From contig OZ024789.1 in NCBI GenBank assembly GCA_964017065.1, positions 12,099,669 through 12,163,668 of the forward strand: DNA of 64,000 bases, written 5' to 3'. Under the pieces are notes generated by a model, which searched no databases, was not told the DNA's origin, and saw only the letters and a program-made list of their open reading frames with translations. Shown here one piece after another: positions 1 through 11,291 of the stretch (position 1 is its first letter; every line of letters begins with the position of its first letter). Source of the DNA: Haliclona indistincta. Taxonomy: Eukaryota > Porifera > Demospongiae > Haplosclerida > Chalinidae. The position numbers were made by a program, and so were the translations under genes.

Positions 1-3000
1 GTATTATTATTGTCCTCCTGGTGTCTAGTATTTTACTGGTATTATTATTGTCCTTGTAGTGTCTAGTATTTTACTGGTATTATTATTGTCCTTGTAGTGT
101 CTAGTATTTTACTGGTATTATTATTGTCCTCGTAGTGTCTAGTATTTTACTGGTATTATTATTGTCCTCCTCGTAGTGTCTAGTATTTTACTGGTATTAT
201 TATTGTCCTCGTAGTGTCTAGTATTTTACTGGTATTATTATTGTCCTCGTAGTGTCTAGTATTTTACTGGTATTATTATTGTCCTCGTAGTGTCTAGTAT
301 TTTACTGGTATTATTATTGTCCTCATAGTGTCTAGTATTTTACTGGTATTATTATTGTCCTCCTCGTAGTGTCTAGTATTTTACTGGTATTATTATTGTC
401 CTTGTAGTATCTAGTATTTTACTGGTATTATTATTGTCCTCATAGTGTCTAGTATTTTACTGGTATTATTATTGTCCTCATAGTGTCTAGTATTTTACTG
501 GTATTATTATTGTCCTTGTAGTGTCTAGTATTTTACTGGTATTATTATTGTCCTCGTAGTGTCTAGTATTTTACTGGTATTATTATTGTCCTCCTCGTAG
601 TGTCTAGTATTTTACTGGTATTATTATTGTCCTCATAGTGTCTAGTATATTACTGGTATTATTATTGTCCTCGTAGTGTCTAGTATTTTACTGGTATTAT
701 TATTGTCCTTGTAGTGTCTAGTATTTTACTGGTATTATTATTGTCCTCATAGTGTCTAGTATTTTACTGGTATTATTATTGTCCTCATAGTGTCTAGTAT
801 TTTACTGGTATTATTATTGTCCTCGTAGTGTCTAGTATTTTACTGGTATTATTATTGTCCTCATAGTGTCTAGTATTTTACTGGTATTATTATTGTCCTC
901 CTCGTAGTGTCTAGTATTTTACTGGTATTATTATTGTCCTCATAGTGTCTAGTATATTACTGGTATTATTATTGTCCTTGTAGTGTCTAGTATTTTACTG
1001 GTATTATTATTGTCCTCGTAGTGTCTAGTATTTTACTGGTATTATTATTGTCCTCGTAGTGTCTAGTATTTTACTGGTATTATTATTGTCCTCCTCGTAG
1101 TGTCTAGTATTTTACTGGTATTATTATTGTCCTCGTAGTGTCTAGTATTTTACTGGTATTATTATTGTCCTCGTAGTGTCTAGTATTTTACTGGTATTAT
1201 TATTGTCCTCATAGTGTCTAGTATTTTACTGGTATTATTATTGTCCTTGTAGTGTCTAGTATTTTACTGGTATTATTATTGTCCTTGTAGTGTCTAGTAT
1301 TTTACTGGTATTATTATTGTCCTCGTAGTGTCTAGTATTTTACTGGTATTATTATTGTCCTCCTCGTAGTGTCTAGTATTTTACTGGTATTATTATTGTC
1401 CTCGTAGTGTCTAGTATTTTACTGGTATTATTATTGTCCTCGTAGTGTCTAGTATTTTACTGGTATTATTATTGTCCTCGTAGTGTCTAGTATTTTACTG
1501 GTATTATTATTGTCCTCATAGTGTCTAGTATTTTACTGGTATTATTATTGTCCTCCTCGTAGTGTCTAGTATTTTACTGGTATTATTATTGTCCTTGTAG
1601 TATCTAGTATTTTACTGGTATTATTATTGTCCTCATAGTGTCTAGTATTTTACTGGTATTATTATTGTCCTCATAGTGTCTAGTATTTTACTGGTATTAT
1701 TATTGTCCTTGTAGTGTCTAGTATTTTACTGGTATTATTATTGTCCTCGTAGTGTCTAGTATTTTACTGGTATTATTATTGTCCTCCTCGTAGTGTCTAG
1801 TATTTTACTGGTATTATTATTGTCCTCATAGTGTCTAGTATATTACTGGTATTATTATTGTCCTCGTAGTGTCTAGTATTTTACTGGTATTATTATTGTC
1901 CTTGTAGTGTCTAGTATTTTACTGGTATTATTATTGTCCTCATAGTGTCTAGTATTTTACTGGTATTATTATTGTCCTCATAGTGTCTAGTATTTTACTG
2001 GTATTATTATTGTCCTCGTAGTGTCTAGTATTTTACTGGTATTATTATTGTCCTCATAGTGTCTAGTATTTTACTGGTATTATTATTGTCCTCCTCGTAG
2101 TGTCTAGTATTTTACTGGTATTATTATTGTCCTCATAGTGTCTAGTATATTACTGGTATTATTATTGTCCTCATAGTGTCTAGTATTTTACTGGTATTAT
2201 TATTGTCCTCGTAGTGTCTAGTATTTTACTGGTATTATTATTGTCCTCATAGTGTCTAGTATTTTACTGGTATTATTATTGTCCTCGTAGTGTCTAGTAT
2301 TTTACTGGTATTATTATTGTCCTCATAGTGTCTAATATTTTACTGGTATTATTATTGTCCTCATAGTGTCTAGTATTTTACTGGTATTATTATTGTCCTT
2401 GTAGTGTCTAGTATTTTACTGGTATTATTATTGTCCTCATAGTGTCTAGTATATTACTGGTATTATTATTGTCCTCGTAGTGTCTAGTATTTTACTGGTA
2501 TTATTCTTGTCCTCATAGTGTCTAGTATTTTACTGGTATTATTATTGTCCTTGTAGTGTCTAGTATTTTACTGGTATTATTATTGTCCTCATAGTGTCTA
2601 GTATTTTACTGGTATTATTATTGTCCTTGTAGTGTCTAGTATTTTACTGGTATTATTATTGTCCTCATAGTGTCTAGTATATTACTGGTATTATTATTGT
2701 CCTCGTAGTGTCTAGTATTTTACTGGTATTATTATTGTCCTTGTAGTGTCTAGTATTTTACTGGTATTATTATTGTCCTCATAGTGTCTAGTATATTACT
2801 GGTATTATTATTGTCCTCGTAGTGTCTAGTATTTTACTGGTATTATTATTGTCCTCCTCGTAGTGTCTAGTATTTTACTGGTATTATTATTGTCCTCGTA
2901 GTGTCTAGTATTTTACTGGTATTATTATTGTCCTCGTAGTGTCTAGTATTTTACTGGTATTATTATTGTCCTCCTCGTAGTGTCTAGTATTTTACTGGTA

Positions 3001-4068
3001 TTATTATTGTCCTCGTAGTGTCTAGTATTTTACTGGTATTATTATTGTCCTCGTAGTGTCTAGTATTTTACTGGTATTATTATTGTCCTCATAGTGTCTA
3101 GTATTTTACTGGTATTATTATTGTCCTTGTAGTGTCTAGTATTTTACTGGTATTATTATTGTCCTTGTAGTGTCTAGTATTTTACTGGTATTATTATTGT
3201 CCTCATAGTGTCTAGTATATTACTGGTATTATTATTGTCCTCGTAGTGTCTAGTATTTTACTGGTATTATTATTGTCCTCATAGTGTCTAGTATTTTACT
3301 GGTATTATTATTGTCCTTGTAGTGTCTAGTATTTTACTGGTATTATTATTGTCCTCATAGTGTCTAGTATTTTACTGGTATTATTATTGTCCTTGTAGTG
3401 TCTAGTATTTTACTGGTATTATTATTGTCCTCATAGTGTCTAGTATATTACTGGTATTATTATTGTCCTCGTAGTGTCTAGTATTTTACTGGTATTATTA
3501 TTGTCCTTGTAGTGTCTAGTATTTTACTGGTATTATTATTGTCCTCATAGTGTCTAGTATATTACTGGTATTATTATTGTCCTCGTAGTGTCTAGTATTT
3601 TACTGGTATTATTATTGTCCTCCTCGTAGTGTCTAGTATATTACTGGTATTATTATTGTCCTCATAGTGTCTAGTATTTTACTGGTATTATTATTGTCCT
3701 CGTAGTGTCTAGTATTTTACTGGTATTATTATTGTCCTCGTAGTGTCTAGTATATTACTGGTATTATTATTGTCCTCCTCGTAGTGTCTAGTATTTTACT
3801 GGTATTATTATTGTCCTCGTAGTGTCTAGTATTTTACTGGTATTATTATTGTCCTCGTAGTGTCTAGTATTTTACTGGTATTATTATTGTCCTCCTCGTA
3901 GTGTCTAGTATTTTACTGGTATTATTATTGTCCTCCTCGTAGTGTCTAGTATATTACTGGTATTATTATTGTCCTCGTAGTGTCTAGTATTTTACTGGTA
4001 TTATTATTGTCCTTGTAGTATCTAGTATTTTACTGGTATTATTATTGTCCTCGTAGTATCTAGTATTT
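1..4068. repeat. 38-bp satellite array, about 105 copies
   Basis: Head-to-tail repeat with a 38-bp unit. The core reads GTATTATTATTGTCCTC, then GTAGTGTCTAG, then TATTTTACTG. Common variants are CTC>CTT, GTAG>ATAG, a 3-bp CTC insertion giving 41-bp units, and TATTTT>TATATT. The pattern of variants recurs with an offset of 1193 bp: the CTTGTAGTAT variant is at 401 and 1594, and the TCTAGTATAT variant at 641 and 1834. That shows a higher-order duplication of about 31 units. The array runs off the left edge of the window. No coding role is apparent. Confidence 0.97.
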
Positions 4069-4842
4069 TAAGAAAATTCCCTTTGTAGTCTGCTTGAATG
4101 ACTATTCAGTTTTAATCTCAGCAAGTTAGGGAGCTTAACTCCCATGCATAGTGGTGTATGAGCCTTAAATGTACTGGAAATTGGCGATTTTTGAGTGATA
4201 AAAGTGTTAGGACTGAAATCTGCTCATCTTTGTGAGTTAAGAAAAAACATTTGATATCTGGATAGCCAAATAGTTGTAGTTTTCACTAGTTTTTAAACTA
4301 GCGCGATACTTCTAACCATGTGCAAACGCGGTCGTTGAGAAGCACTGACATTTGCAGTGACTTCGATTCTTTGCCGTGTTATAATGATATTCATCCAATA
4401 CGAGCGTTTATCGATTGCGCATTTCTGTGTGCGCTGCGCCGCTAACAGTTGAGCGGCAAGAATGGCGTCGATTGAAAGCTGTGTTTTGGCTTTGCCCGTT
4501 ATTTTGCGTGCTTCTACAGCATAGATCTTAGCTTAGCTCGAGGAATTATAACCGCTAAGCCTTGATGTGGCGCTAGACTGGGGCTGCTGCGTTGTGGGTG
4601 TGGTCCATCGTGACGTCGTACAAATTATAGTGATGTTACAAACATGGCACTATTGTATTAGCTTCAATGGGAGAGAGCTGTCGCTTTTCTTGCATTTTCT
4701 CGTGCTCAAGGTTGCAATCTCTACTAATTCAAAGGAAAGAGCTATGTAGAAAGTTTTGTGGACTAAATACATACACAACTCTGGGAATAGAAAAATGGCA
4801 GCTCTAGATTAGAAGCACTGTACATGTGCCTTATTTTCGGTG

Positions 4843-5895
4843 ACTTGTATCACATGACTGTTGCTTTTGTTCTCACATATCTCGTATCGGGAATCTGTGG
4901 TGGTAGGTCAATTTGACTTCAACTGGGTATAATCAGCTTTAGTAGTTACAATGAGTTGGCTCTCTCATATTGGTTTGGTATACTCTGAATAATTGGTTTG
5001 AACAGCTTGTATACTGAAAGGAACTGGTCCCAATTGACTGACTATTGAATGTGCACTATTCTTACAATATACTCTGTGATCTGGTGGTCATTGTGTATAA
5101 GTTGATAACCTCATGTTCACACATATTATTATGTACTGTGACAGTGACTTGGTCAGTGTGTAGACTACTATTGTGCACCAAGCTCTTGTATTTCCCACTG
5201 GATGGTGTGTGTTGTGTAAGTTAGTCTACCCTTTATGTTCCATCAGCAGTTTATTATCTTCTGTTGTCCATGTATGCAGCGGCTCGCATGTATGTTCACT
5301 GTGTGTTGTTTCATGCCTTGTGTCACTTGCGTGCTGCTATTTCTCTTTTAGTACATTGTATGTACATGTGCCTACATGTATTTACGGTTACTCATGTTTG
5401 GAATCTGTGGTTGCTGGTCAATTTTAGTAGTAACAATGAGTTGGTTCCTCTAATTGGTTTTGATGTGCTGTGTCTACTCTTTAGTGCCTCTCCATCAGCT
5501 TATTCTGGAATTGTCTATGTGTGCTGTGTGGCCTGTTCACCGTGTGTTGTATGTTTCATGCCTTGTTAGCTTACTACTGTCTTTACTTTGGTTTTGTTGG
5601 CCAAACCTACTTTTGTTTATAATTACTAATATTTTTTTCTCATTTTCCGGCCATCATATTAACTCCAGCCCTCATCTGAATGCTAGTTTGCAGTCGTCAA
5701 TGTATTGCCACTGCTTGTACATGTGCCTAATTCTTGGTGACTCGTAGAATCTGTTTCACATGACTGTTGCTTTTGTTCTCACATATTCGGAATCTGTGGT
5801 TGTTGATCAATTTGCTGCAACAGGATACATGTATAATACGATGTAGCTAGCTTTAGTAGTGACAATGAGTTGGTTCCCCAATTTAGTTTTGATAT
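4843..5895 (+). repeat. Three diverged direct copies of a local repeat
   Basis: Copies lie at about 4843-4990, 5385-5465 and 5738-5895. They share the words CACATGACTGTTGCTTTTGT, GGAATCTGTGGT and TTTAGTAGT followed by ACAATGAGTTGG. The middle copy lacks the left half. They are separated by unrelated sequence, so they are dispersed direct repeats and not a tandem array. Origin unknown. Confidence 0.7.
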
Positions 5896-7630
5896 ACTTA
5901 TTATTAAAGTTTGGTTAGCTAATAAACAGTTTGTATACTAGAAGGAACTGGTCTCAACTAAATGACCATTACTGATAGAATATCCTCTGTACCTTGTATA
6001 CATTGTAGTTGATACCTTGATGTGGCTGGCAGCTGTGCCCTGATCCTTATGTTTTGGATAGACTTATATTTCCACTGGATCTCCCACTTTGATGCTCTAA
6101 CTTTGTCTTCCTAAGCTAACAGCTAAGCTCTCTTCAGCAGTGTTAAGCCCTTGTGCTACCCGGCTCCTGTTTCTTGTGACTTACTGCTAGTCCCACCATT
6201 AAAAAATACCTTACAGGTTCACAGTGTACCAGCATCAGATGCTAATAATACCTACTTCACTACTGTAGTAAGTTGTGTACCACATACTGCCCATTTACTG
6301 AACAGGTACGTAGTAGAACTGTTTCCTCTTTAGTCTGTATTCCAGTTTCAGTCTTCGTAGCACTGCTGTCCTATCAGCTTCAACTACAGCCATATACACT
6401 ATAGTTAATGTCCTTGCTATTAGTAGTGTATGTGTCAGTCGTGTTGGCTGTTAGTCAGTCTCGTAAAGGTCTCTAGACAAGAGTTAGCTTGGTCTTGTGC
6501 TGATTGTGGCAGGAGGTCCATGTAGTTTGTAAGAGCATCAACTGAGTTGTTTGTTATTCTAGTGGTGATGCATTCCTGAATGAGGAACTAATGGCTTGCT
6601 GTAGGAATTGCTGTCTTAGTGTCTAGTATTTGCTGGTAGTATTTTTGCTACTACTACATTGTATTTTTGTATTTTTAGTAGGCCTGTGTGTAATCGCGAT
6701 TAGTTGATAATAGTGAAACTGTGGAACTATTGTGATATTTCATTATCGCATTATTGTGATACATCATGCAAAATGTGTGCATGATTATAATTGGTTAATT
6801 GTCCATAATTGTGATATAGTGACAGCATGGATTAAAAACAATCAAGCTTCTATAAATGAAATGTAACATGCCGTGTGTTCATCTCTAGCCTTGTTGAGAG
6901 ACGTGACTGGTAAGCGGTGGAGTGGAAGAGACCCTCCTTTGCACCACCTCTACCAGTCATGGCGATCTGATTCCGTCTGATGGACGGATTTCTCGTCGCT
7001 CGGTGAAAACTAAGCACTGATACAAGCAAAGCAAGTAGATATTCATGTTTGCTCAGGCCAGAATTGTAGAATTTTTGTTTTGTTGCTTTGTTCACGAGTT
7101 ATGGCGTGATTTGCTTACCTGGATATTGGTTGCTGGCGATCTGGAATTCTCTGTAGATGAAACTGGCCACAGCTGGGTACCTTACAACTAATAGGTTGGT
7201 TCTGTGCTACAATAGAGCGTGGCAGGTCTGTAGAATCCTTGTGACTAAGCCTACTAGCTAGCTAGCACTTACTCACTCTCGTGCTAAACTGTAGTCACGC
7301 CCAGCTTATTAGTAGGCATATGGTCAGCACTTGTTTGGCCTCTAATAACAGTGCAGATGGCAATGTAAATTTTAGCTTTGCAGTTGTATATTGCTGTACT
7401 GACTGCAACTGTGAAAGTGTTACTGTTGCCCACTGTCTGCAATTCTGCACCGAGGCATTAGCACCTTTGGTGCTTTATTAACCCTGGGATGTCTATACCA
7501 CCTGCATTTTGTATGGTGAGGTTTCTTGCAAACAATGGCGCACCATGCCCCTTACATGCTACAGCTAGAAGTCATTGTCTCAAAAGGTTGGTATTGCAAA
7601 TCTACCAATTGGTTTCTTCTCATGACCTGT

Positions 7631-7658
7631 AAGGGGAGCCCAGTATTGGGCTCCCCTT
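7631..7658. repeat. Perfect 12-bp inverted repeat (hairpin)
   Basis: AAGGGGAGCCCA, a 4-base loop GTAT, then the exact reverse complement TGGGCTCCCCTT. A further partial right arm (TGGGCTCCCCTTA) follows at 7668-7680. It could form a stem-loop in DNA or RNA. No function can be assigned. Confidence 0.8.
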
Positions 7659-8262
7659 ATGGTATACTGGGCTCCCCTTATGACTCTATATATGCACTGT
7701 CAAACATCAACTGTAGCTGTATCACACCTTGTAGCTGTATCACACCTTGTATAGTTGAGACAAGTAGTAATAGCTGTGTATATTCCTTTGCTGGGTAATA
7801 TTGTGTAAGCATGTGTGCATATACACTATAGGTAATGGTACATGTATCCTCTGGTAGTCCTTTATATAGGCTTTCCTTAGGTCCAAAGGCATCCTACTTC
7901 TTGCCCTTGCCCAATGTGACACTAAGTCCATGGATGTTAAAATACTGTTAGAATATGGGCGTATTTCATGCTGTCGTTTGAGGAATTCAAAGTTATAGTA
8001 GCTAGTATGGAAATTGTACATGTGCATTAGAAAGGATAGCTTCACTATGATACTCAAGAGTACCTGGTCTCTTACCCTGCAGCTTACTCAGTGCTAGCCT
8101 AGCAATTACAGTGCTCAAATTCATGCCATTGCCCATGCTCCTTGTCATTAGGGTGTAATTCTGAGTAAGGAGTAATTCTGAGTAAGAAGTTACAGAACAC
8201 TAAGAAAACAGCTGACAAGACAGAAGAACAGGTGGAATAGCAGCTGCCCTACCATCTGTGCC

Positions 8263-9318
8263 ATGGAAATCGATGAAGCAGCGCCGCTATCATATGGCTA
8301 TGACAAAGGTTAGTCTGCCTGTGTATTGGTTGCCTGTGTATTGGTTAAATATGCCCTGCCCCATCTCCATGTAAACAAAAATTTTATTCACGAAAGATTT
8401 CCATGGCCAAATTTCAGTATGTAGTACAATAATTGGTTTTAGTCAGCAGATAGAACAGTTTTGTTGTGTTAATTATTCAGATGGAATTTCAAAAAATCGC
8501 TCTGAGTAGAAACGAAGATACAGCTGGCCATTGTAGCGAAGACGGCATGTCACTACGTGGCTCTGTAGTTGAGAAAGCAGCCACGAATTGTTTGTGCATT
8601 ATTCGCCCATACTTTTATGTGAGATCACCCTAACTCACGAGCTATGAATTTTAACAACGTACCTGCCACCTTAATTGGTATCTATTATATATGATTCTAT
8701 CCCATAGAGCATGTCAAGTCACCAGTACCAAGCAGTCATTTGTACACAAGCTTGATCTTTGTGTATATTGAATGTTGAGCAAAATATTGTGGGAAGGTAA
8801 TACCCGGGTGCCCTCTATTGTATGCCATTCTCATGGGTTAATTTCTCTTTGGTTTAGATTTTGTGTTTACAGTGTAGTTATTCCGTAACTTTCTGCCTTT
8901 GAATTTGCATGTGAGTAGTACAATTATGATTTCTTTCTCAGATTCTGAATCAAGTAGTAAACATGAAATGTCTTCTAATCTATTACGGCCTGAATCGGAC
9001 TTTTTCCACCATGATCTTCTTGTCAAGGATAGTTTAGTTGACCTCTCAGAAGTTGGGGAAACAAAAGCATTCTTCTTCAATGTTACGGATTTGAAAAATG
9101 GAGGACCGCTGCAAAAAGCCCATCTTCAAATGCGAGATAAGCCCAATTACAATGACCAATTATTGGGGGAGTATATTTCATGGCTTCTGGGCAGATGTAG
9201 TGAATTTGATGTTGAAGTGCATGTTGACCTAGAGGACAACCTTCCCAAGAGTTTGATTCCTTTTGGAACCTCATCGAAATATCGTCCTGATGTGACTGTT
9301 GGTCGGCGTATTTCTGGG
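8263..9318 (+). CDS. Unknown gene, first exons, cut by gap
   Basis: Exon 1 (8263-8308) starts in a good context (GCCATGG) and encodes MEIDEAAPLSYGYDK before a GTTAGT donor. Exon 2 begins at 8941 after a TTTCTTTCTCAG acceptor and is phase-compatible: the codon split G|AT gives D, then SESSSKHEMSS. It stays open to the gap at 9319. The exon 2 product is acidic and serine-rich at first. It then reads as a folded segment with LLGEYISWLLGR and, near the gap, KYRPDVTVG. The spacing of the glutamate and the PD resembles the start of a PD-(D/E)XK nuclease-type fold, but the ExK part would be in the gap, so this is only a suggestion. Intermediate exons in 8309-8940 are possible. I do not recognise the family. 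Confidence 0.55.
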
Positions 9319-9518
9319 NNNNNNNNNNNNNNNNNNNNNNNNNNNNNNNNNNNNNNNNNNNNNNNNNNNNNNNNNNNNNNNNNNNNNNNNNNNNNNNNNN
9401 NNNNNNNNNNNNNNNNNNNNNNNNNNNNNNNNNNNNNNNNNNNNNNNNNNNNNNNNNNNNNNNNNNNNNNNNNNNNNNNNNNNNNNNNNNNNNNNNNNNN
9501 NNNNNNNNNNNNNNNNNN
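9319..9518. other. Assembly gap, exactly 200 N
   Basis: Two hundred consecutive N. The fixed round size indicates a placeholder of unknown true length. It separates the unknown gene at 8263 from the Ty3/gypsy element, so the two may not be adjacent in the genome. Confidence 0.99.
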
Positions 9519-11119
9519 GTTTGATATTTGCAGTGAAGAAATTTCACTCGTATATTTATGGGAGAAAGTTTACGTTACTAACTGACCATAAACCTCTTCT
9601 CACCATCCTAGGTCCCAAGAATGCAGTACCAGCACTTGCAGCAGCTAGAATGCAACGTTGGGCACTGCTACTCTCTGCTTACTCATACGACATCGAGTAC
9701 AAACAATCTGCTGACCATTGCAACGCTGATGGACTATCACGTCTACCCCTACACCAGACTGATCGAACATCCTCAGTTCCTGCTATCTACAATATGGCAC
9801 AGATTCAAGCATTACCTGTCACTTACAAGAACATCAAGAAATGCTCTCAGAAAGATCCAGTGTTGAGCAAGGTGATTCGCTACCTCAAATCTGGATGGCC
9901 AGCTCAAATGTCCGATGAGTTGAAACCCTACCACTCAAAGAGGTTCGAACTCACTATGGAAGGAGGAGTATTACTATGGGGAACCAGAGTTGTTATTCCC
10001 AAGAAATTGCAGTCTACTATCCTAGATGAGATTCATCAGGATCATCCAGGTGTCGTGAGAATGAAGACCATGGCCAGGAGCTATTTCTGGTGGCCACATC
10101 TGGATAAAGAAATTGAGAAGAAAGCGAAAGGCTGTGTAGACTGTCAATCAGTGAAGGGTAATCCTCCTCGTGCACCCTTACATCCATGGGTATGGCCATC
10201 TAAACCATGGCAAAGAGTTCATCTTGATTTCGCTGGTCCGTTCTTCGGAAAGATGTTTTTCATTTCTGTAGACGCTCATTCAAAATGGCCCGAGGTGATT
10301 GAAATGAAGAAAACCACTGCTGAGAAGACCATCACCATACTTCGCAAACTGTTCAGTTCATATGGACTACCAGAACAGATCGTCACCGACAACGGTCCTC
10401 AGTTCACCTCAGATGAGTTTGCTACCTTTCTGAAAGAAAATGGCATCAAACACATTCGTTCTTCACCCTACCATCCGTCATCGAATGGTACCGCTGAGCG
10501 ATTTGTCAGAACGTTCAAAGAAGCTATGAAGGCTGGACGTAATGATGCCAGATCATTTCAACATCGCCTCGCCAGCTTCCTGTTGACGTACCGGACCTCT
10601 ATCCATGCTACTACTAACGAGGCTCCGTGTACTCTATTCATGGGAAGGAAGCTACGGACCAGACTTGATTTACTCAGACCTGATTTGAACCAGACAGTAA
10701 CGAACAATCAAGCAGGACAAAAGAGACAGCACGATCAAAATATCCACCCAAGATCATTCGCAGTTGATGATGCTGTCCTCATCAAAAATCCTAAGCAGTC
10801 GATTCCGTGGTTACCAGGAGTTATTGTTAAACAGCTTGGTCCACTAACCTACCTCATCAAGTTAGATGACGGACGCTTTTGGAAGCGTCACGTGGATCAC
10901 CTGAAACTAGTACCATCTCAGCCTCCTGTGACTGTGACCAACGATGATGATGATATCTCTTTTAAAGATGAAGATCTTGAAGAAGAGTTTCCAACTGCTG
11001 ATAGCTCAGAAGAGACCAAATCTGATTCTCCTGCAACACCCGTCATTCCAACCCCACCACGTTATCCTCGCAGAAACAGGAGACCTCCAGATCGTTACTG
11101 CGATACCTATGCGAATTAA
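9519..11119 (+). CDS. pol: Ty3/gypsy Pol, RNase H and integrase part
   Basis: Open frame from the gap to a TAA. In order it shows the end of reverse transcriptase/RNase H (FAVKKFHSYIYGRKF, LTDHKPL, ADGLSRLPL), an integrase H2C2 zinc finger (HQDHPG ... CVDC) and an rve integrase core. The core has catalytic D in HLDFAGPF, D in VTDNGPQF and E in SNGTAERF, with 35 residues between the second D and the E. A C-terminal domain with GRKLRTRLDLLRPD and an acidic, proline-rich tail ends near RYPRRNRRPPDRY. It would act in cDNA synthesis and integration of an LTR retrotransposon. The gag, protease and reverse transcriptase parts are missing into the gap. There are no stops or frameshifts in the visible part, so the copy looks young. 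Confidence 0.93.
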
Positions 11120-11141
11120 CACTTAATGAGGAGGGAAGGAA

Positions 11142-11291
11142 TGTGGTATATTTCAAACAACTGGTGCCAGATGTCTGGAGTCTGTGATTATGTAAATTTG
11201 AACAATCATGTTGAACTGGTATAAATACTGTGTCATATTCAGGTCAAATCAGAATAATAATAATAAGAATTATTTCTCAAAAGATACTACA
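11142..11291 (+). repeat. Candidate 3' LTR of the Ty3/gypsy element
   Basis: Begins TGTGGTATATTTC directly after the polypurine tract and ends ...GATACTACA, giving the TG...CA ends of an LTR. It contains TATAAATACTG as a possible TATA box and an AATAATAATAATAAG stretch near the end as a possible polyadenylation signal. At 150 bp it would be a short LTR. Without the 5' copy the boundary is an inference. Confidence 0.55.

Larger units (their letters stand above)
4069..8262. other. Unique and low-copy DNA without a supportable gene
   Basis: Open frames here are short and none is recognisable. The stretch holds three diverged copies of a local repeat (listed separately), a perfect hairpin at 7631-7658, and AT-rich DNA around 6700-6840. 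A short frame opens at the ATG near 4462, but nothing links it to other exons. Regulatory DNA for the gene starting at 8263 may lie in the last part. Confidence 0.6.
9519..11291 (+). mobile_element. Ty3/gypsy LTR retrotransposon, 3' part
   Basis: The element comprises the Pol frame (9519-11119), a purine-rich tract GAGGAGGGAAGGAA at 11127-11140 that fits a plus-strand primer, and a candidate 3' LTR. Its 5' half is in the gap. The next base after the LTR is the 31-bp satellite, so the element may have inserted at or in that array. No left LTR is visible. Confidence 0.85.

Noticed and set aside
1..4068. CRISPR array
   Set aside because: The repeats are contiguous with no unique spacers and the genome is animal; this is a satellite. 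The same holds for the arrays at 11292 and 41745.
4567..6333. Several 60-101 codon frames
   Set aside because: Short, overlapping in different frames, no splice-compatible partners and no recognisable motif; partly inside the local direct repeats.
9299..9547. Frames spanning the first N gap
   Set aside because: They join unrelated flanks through 200 N; only the parts outside the gap were used.
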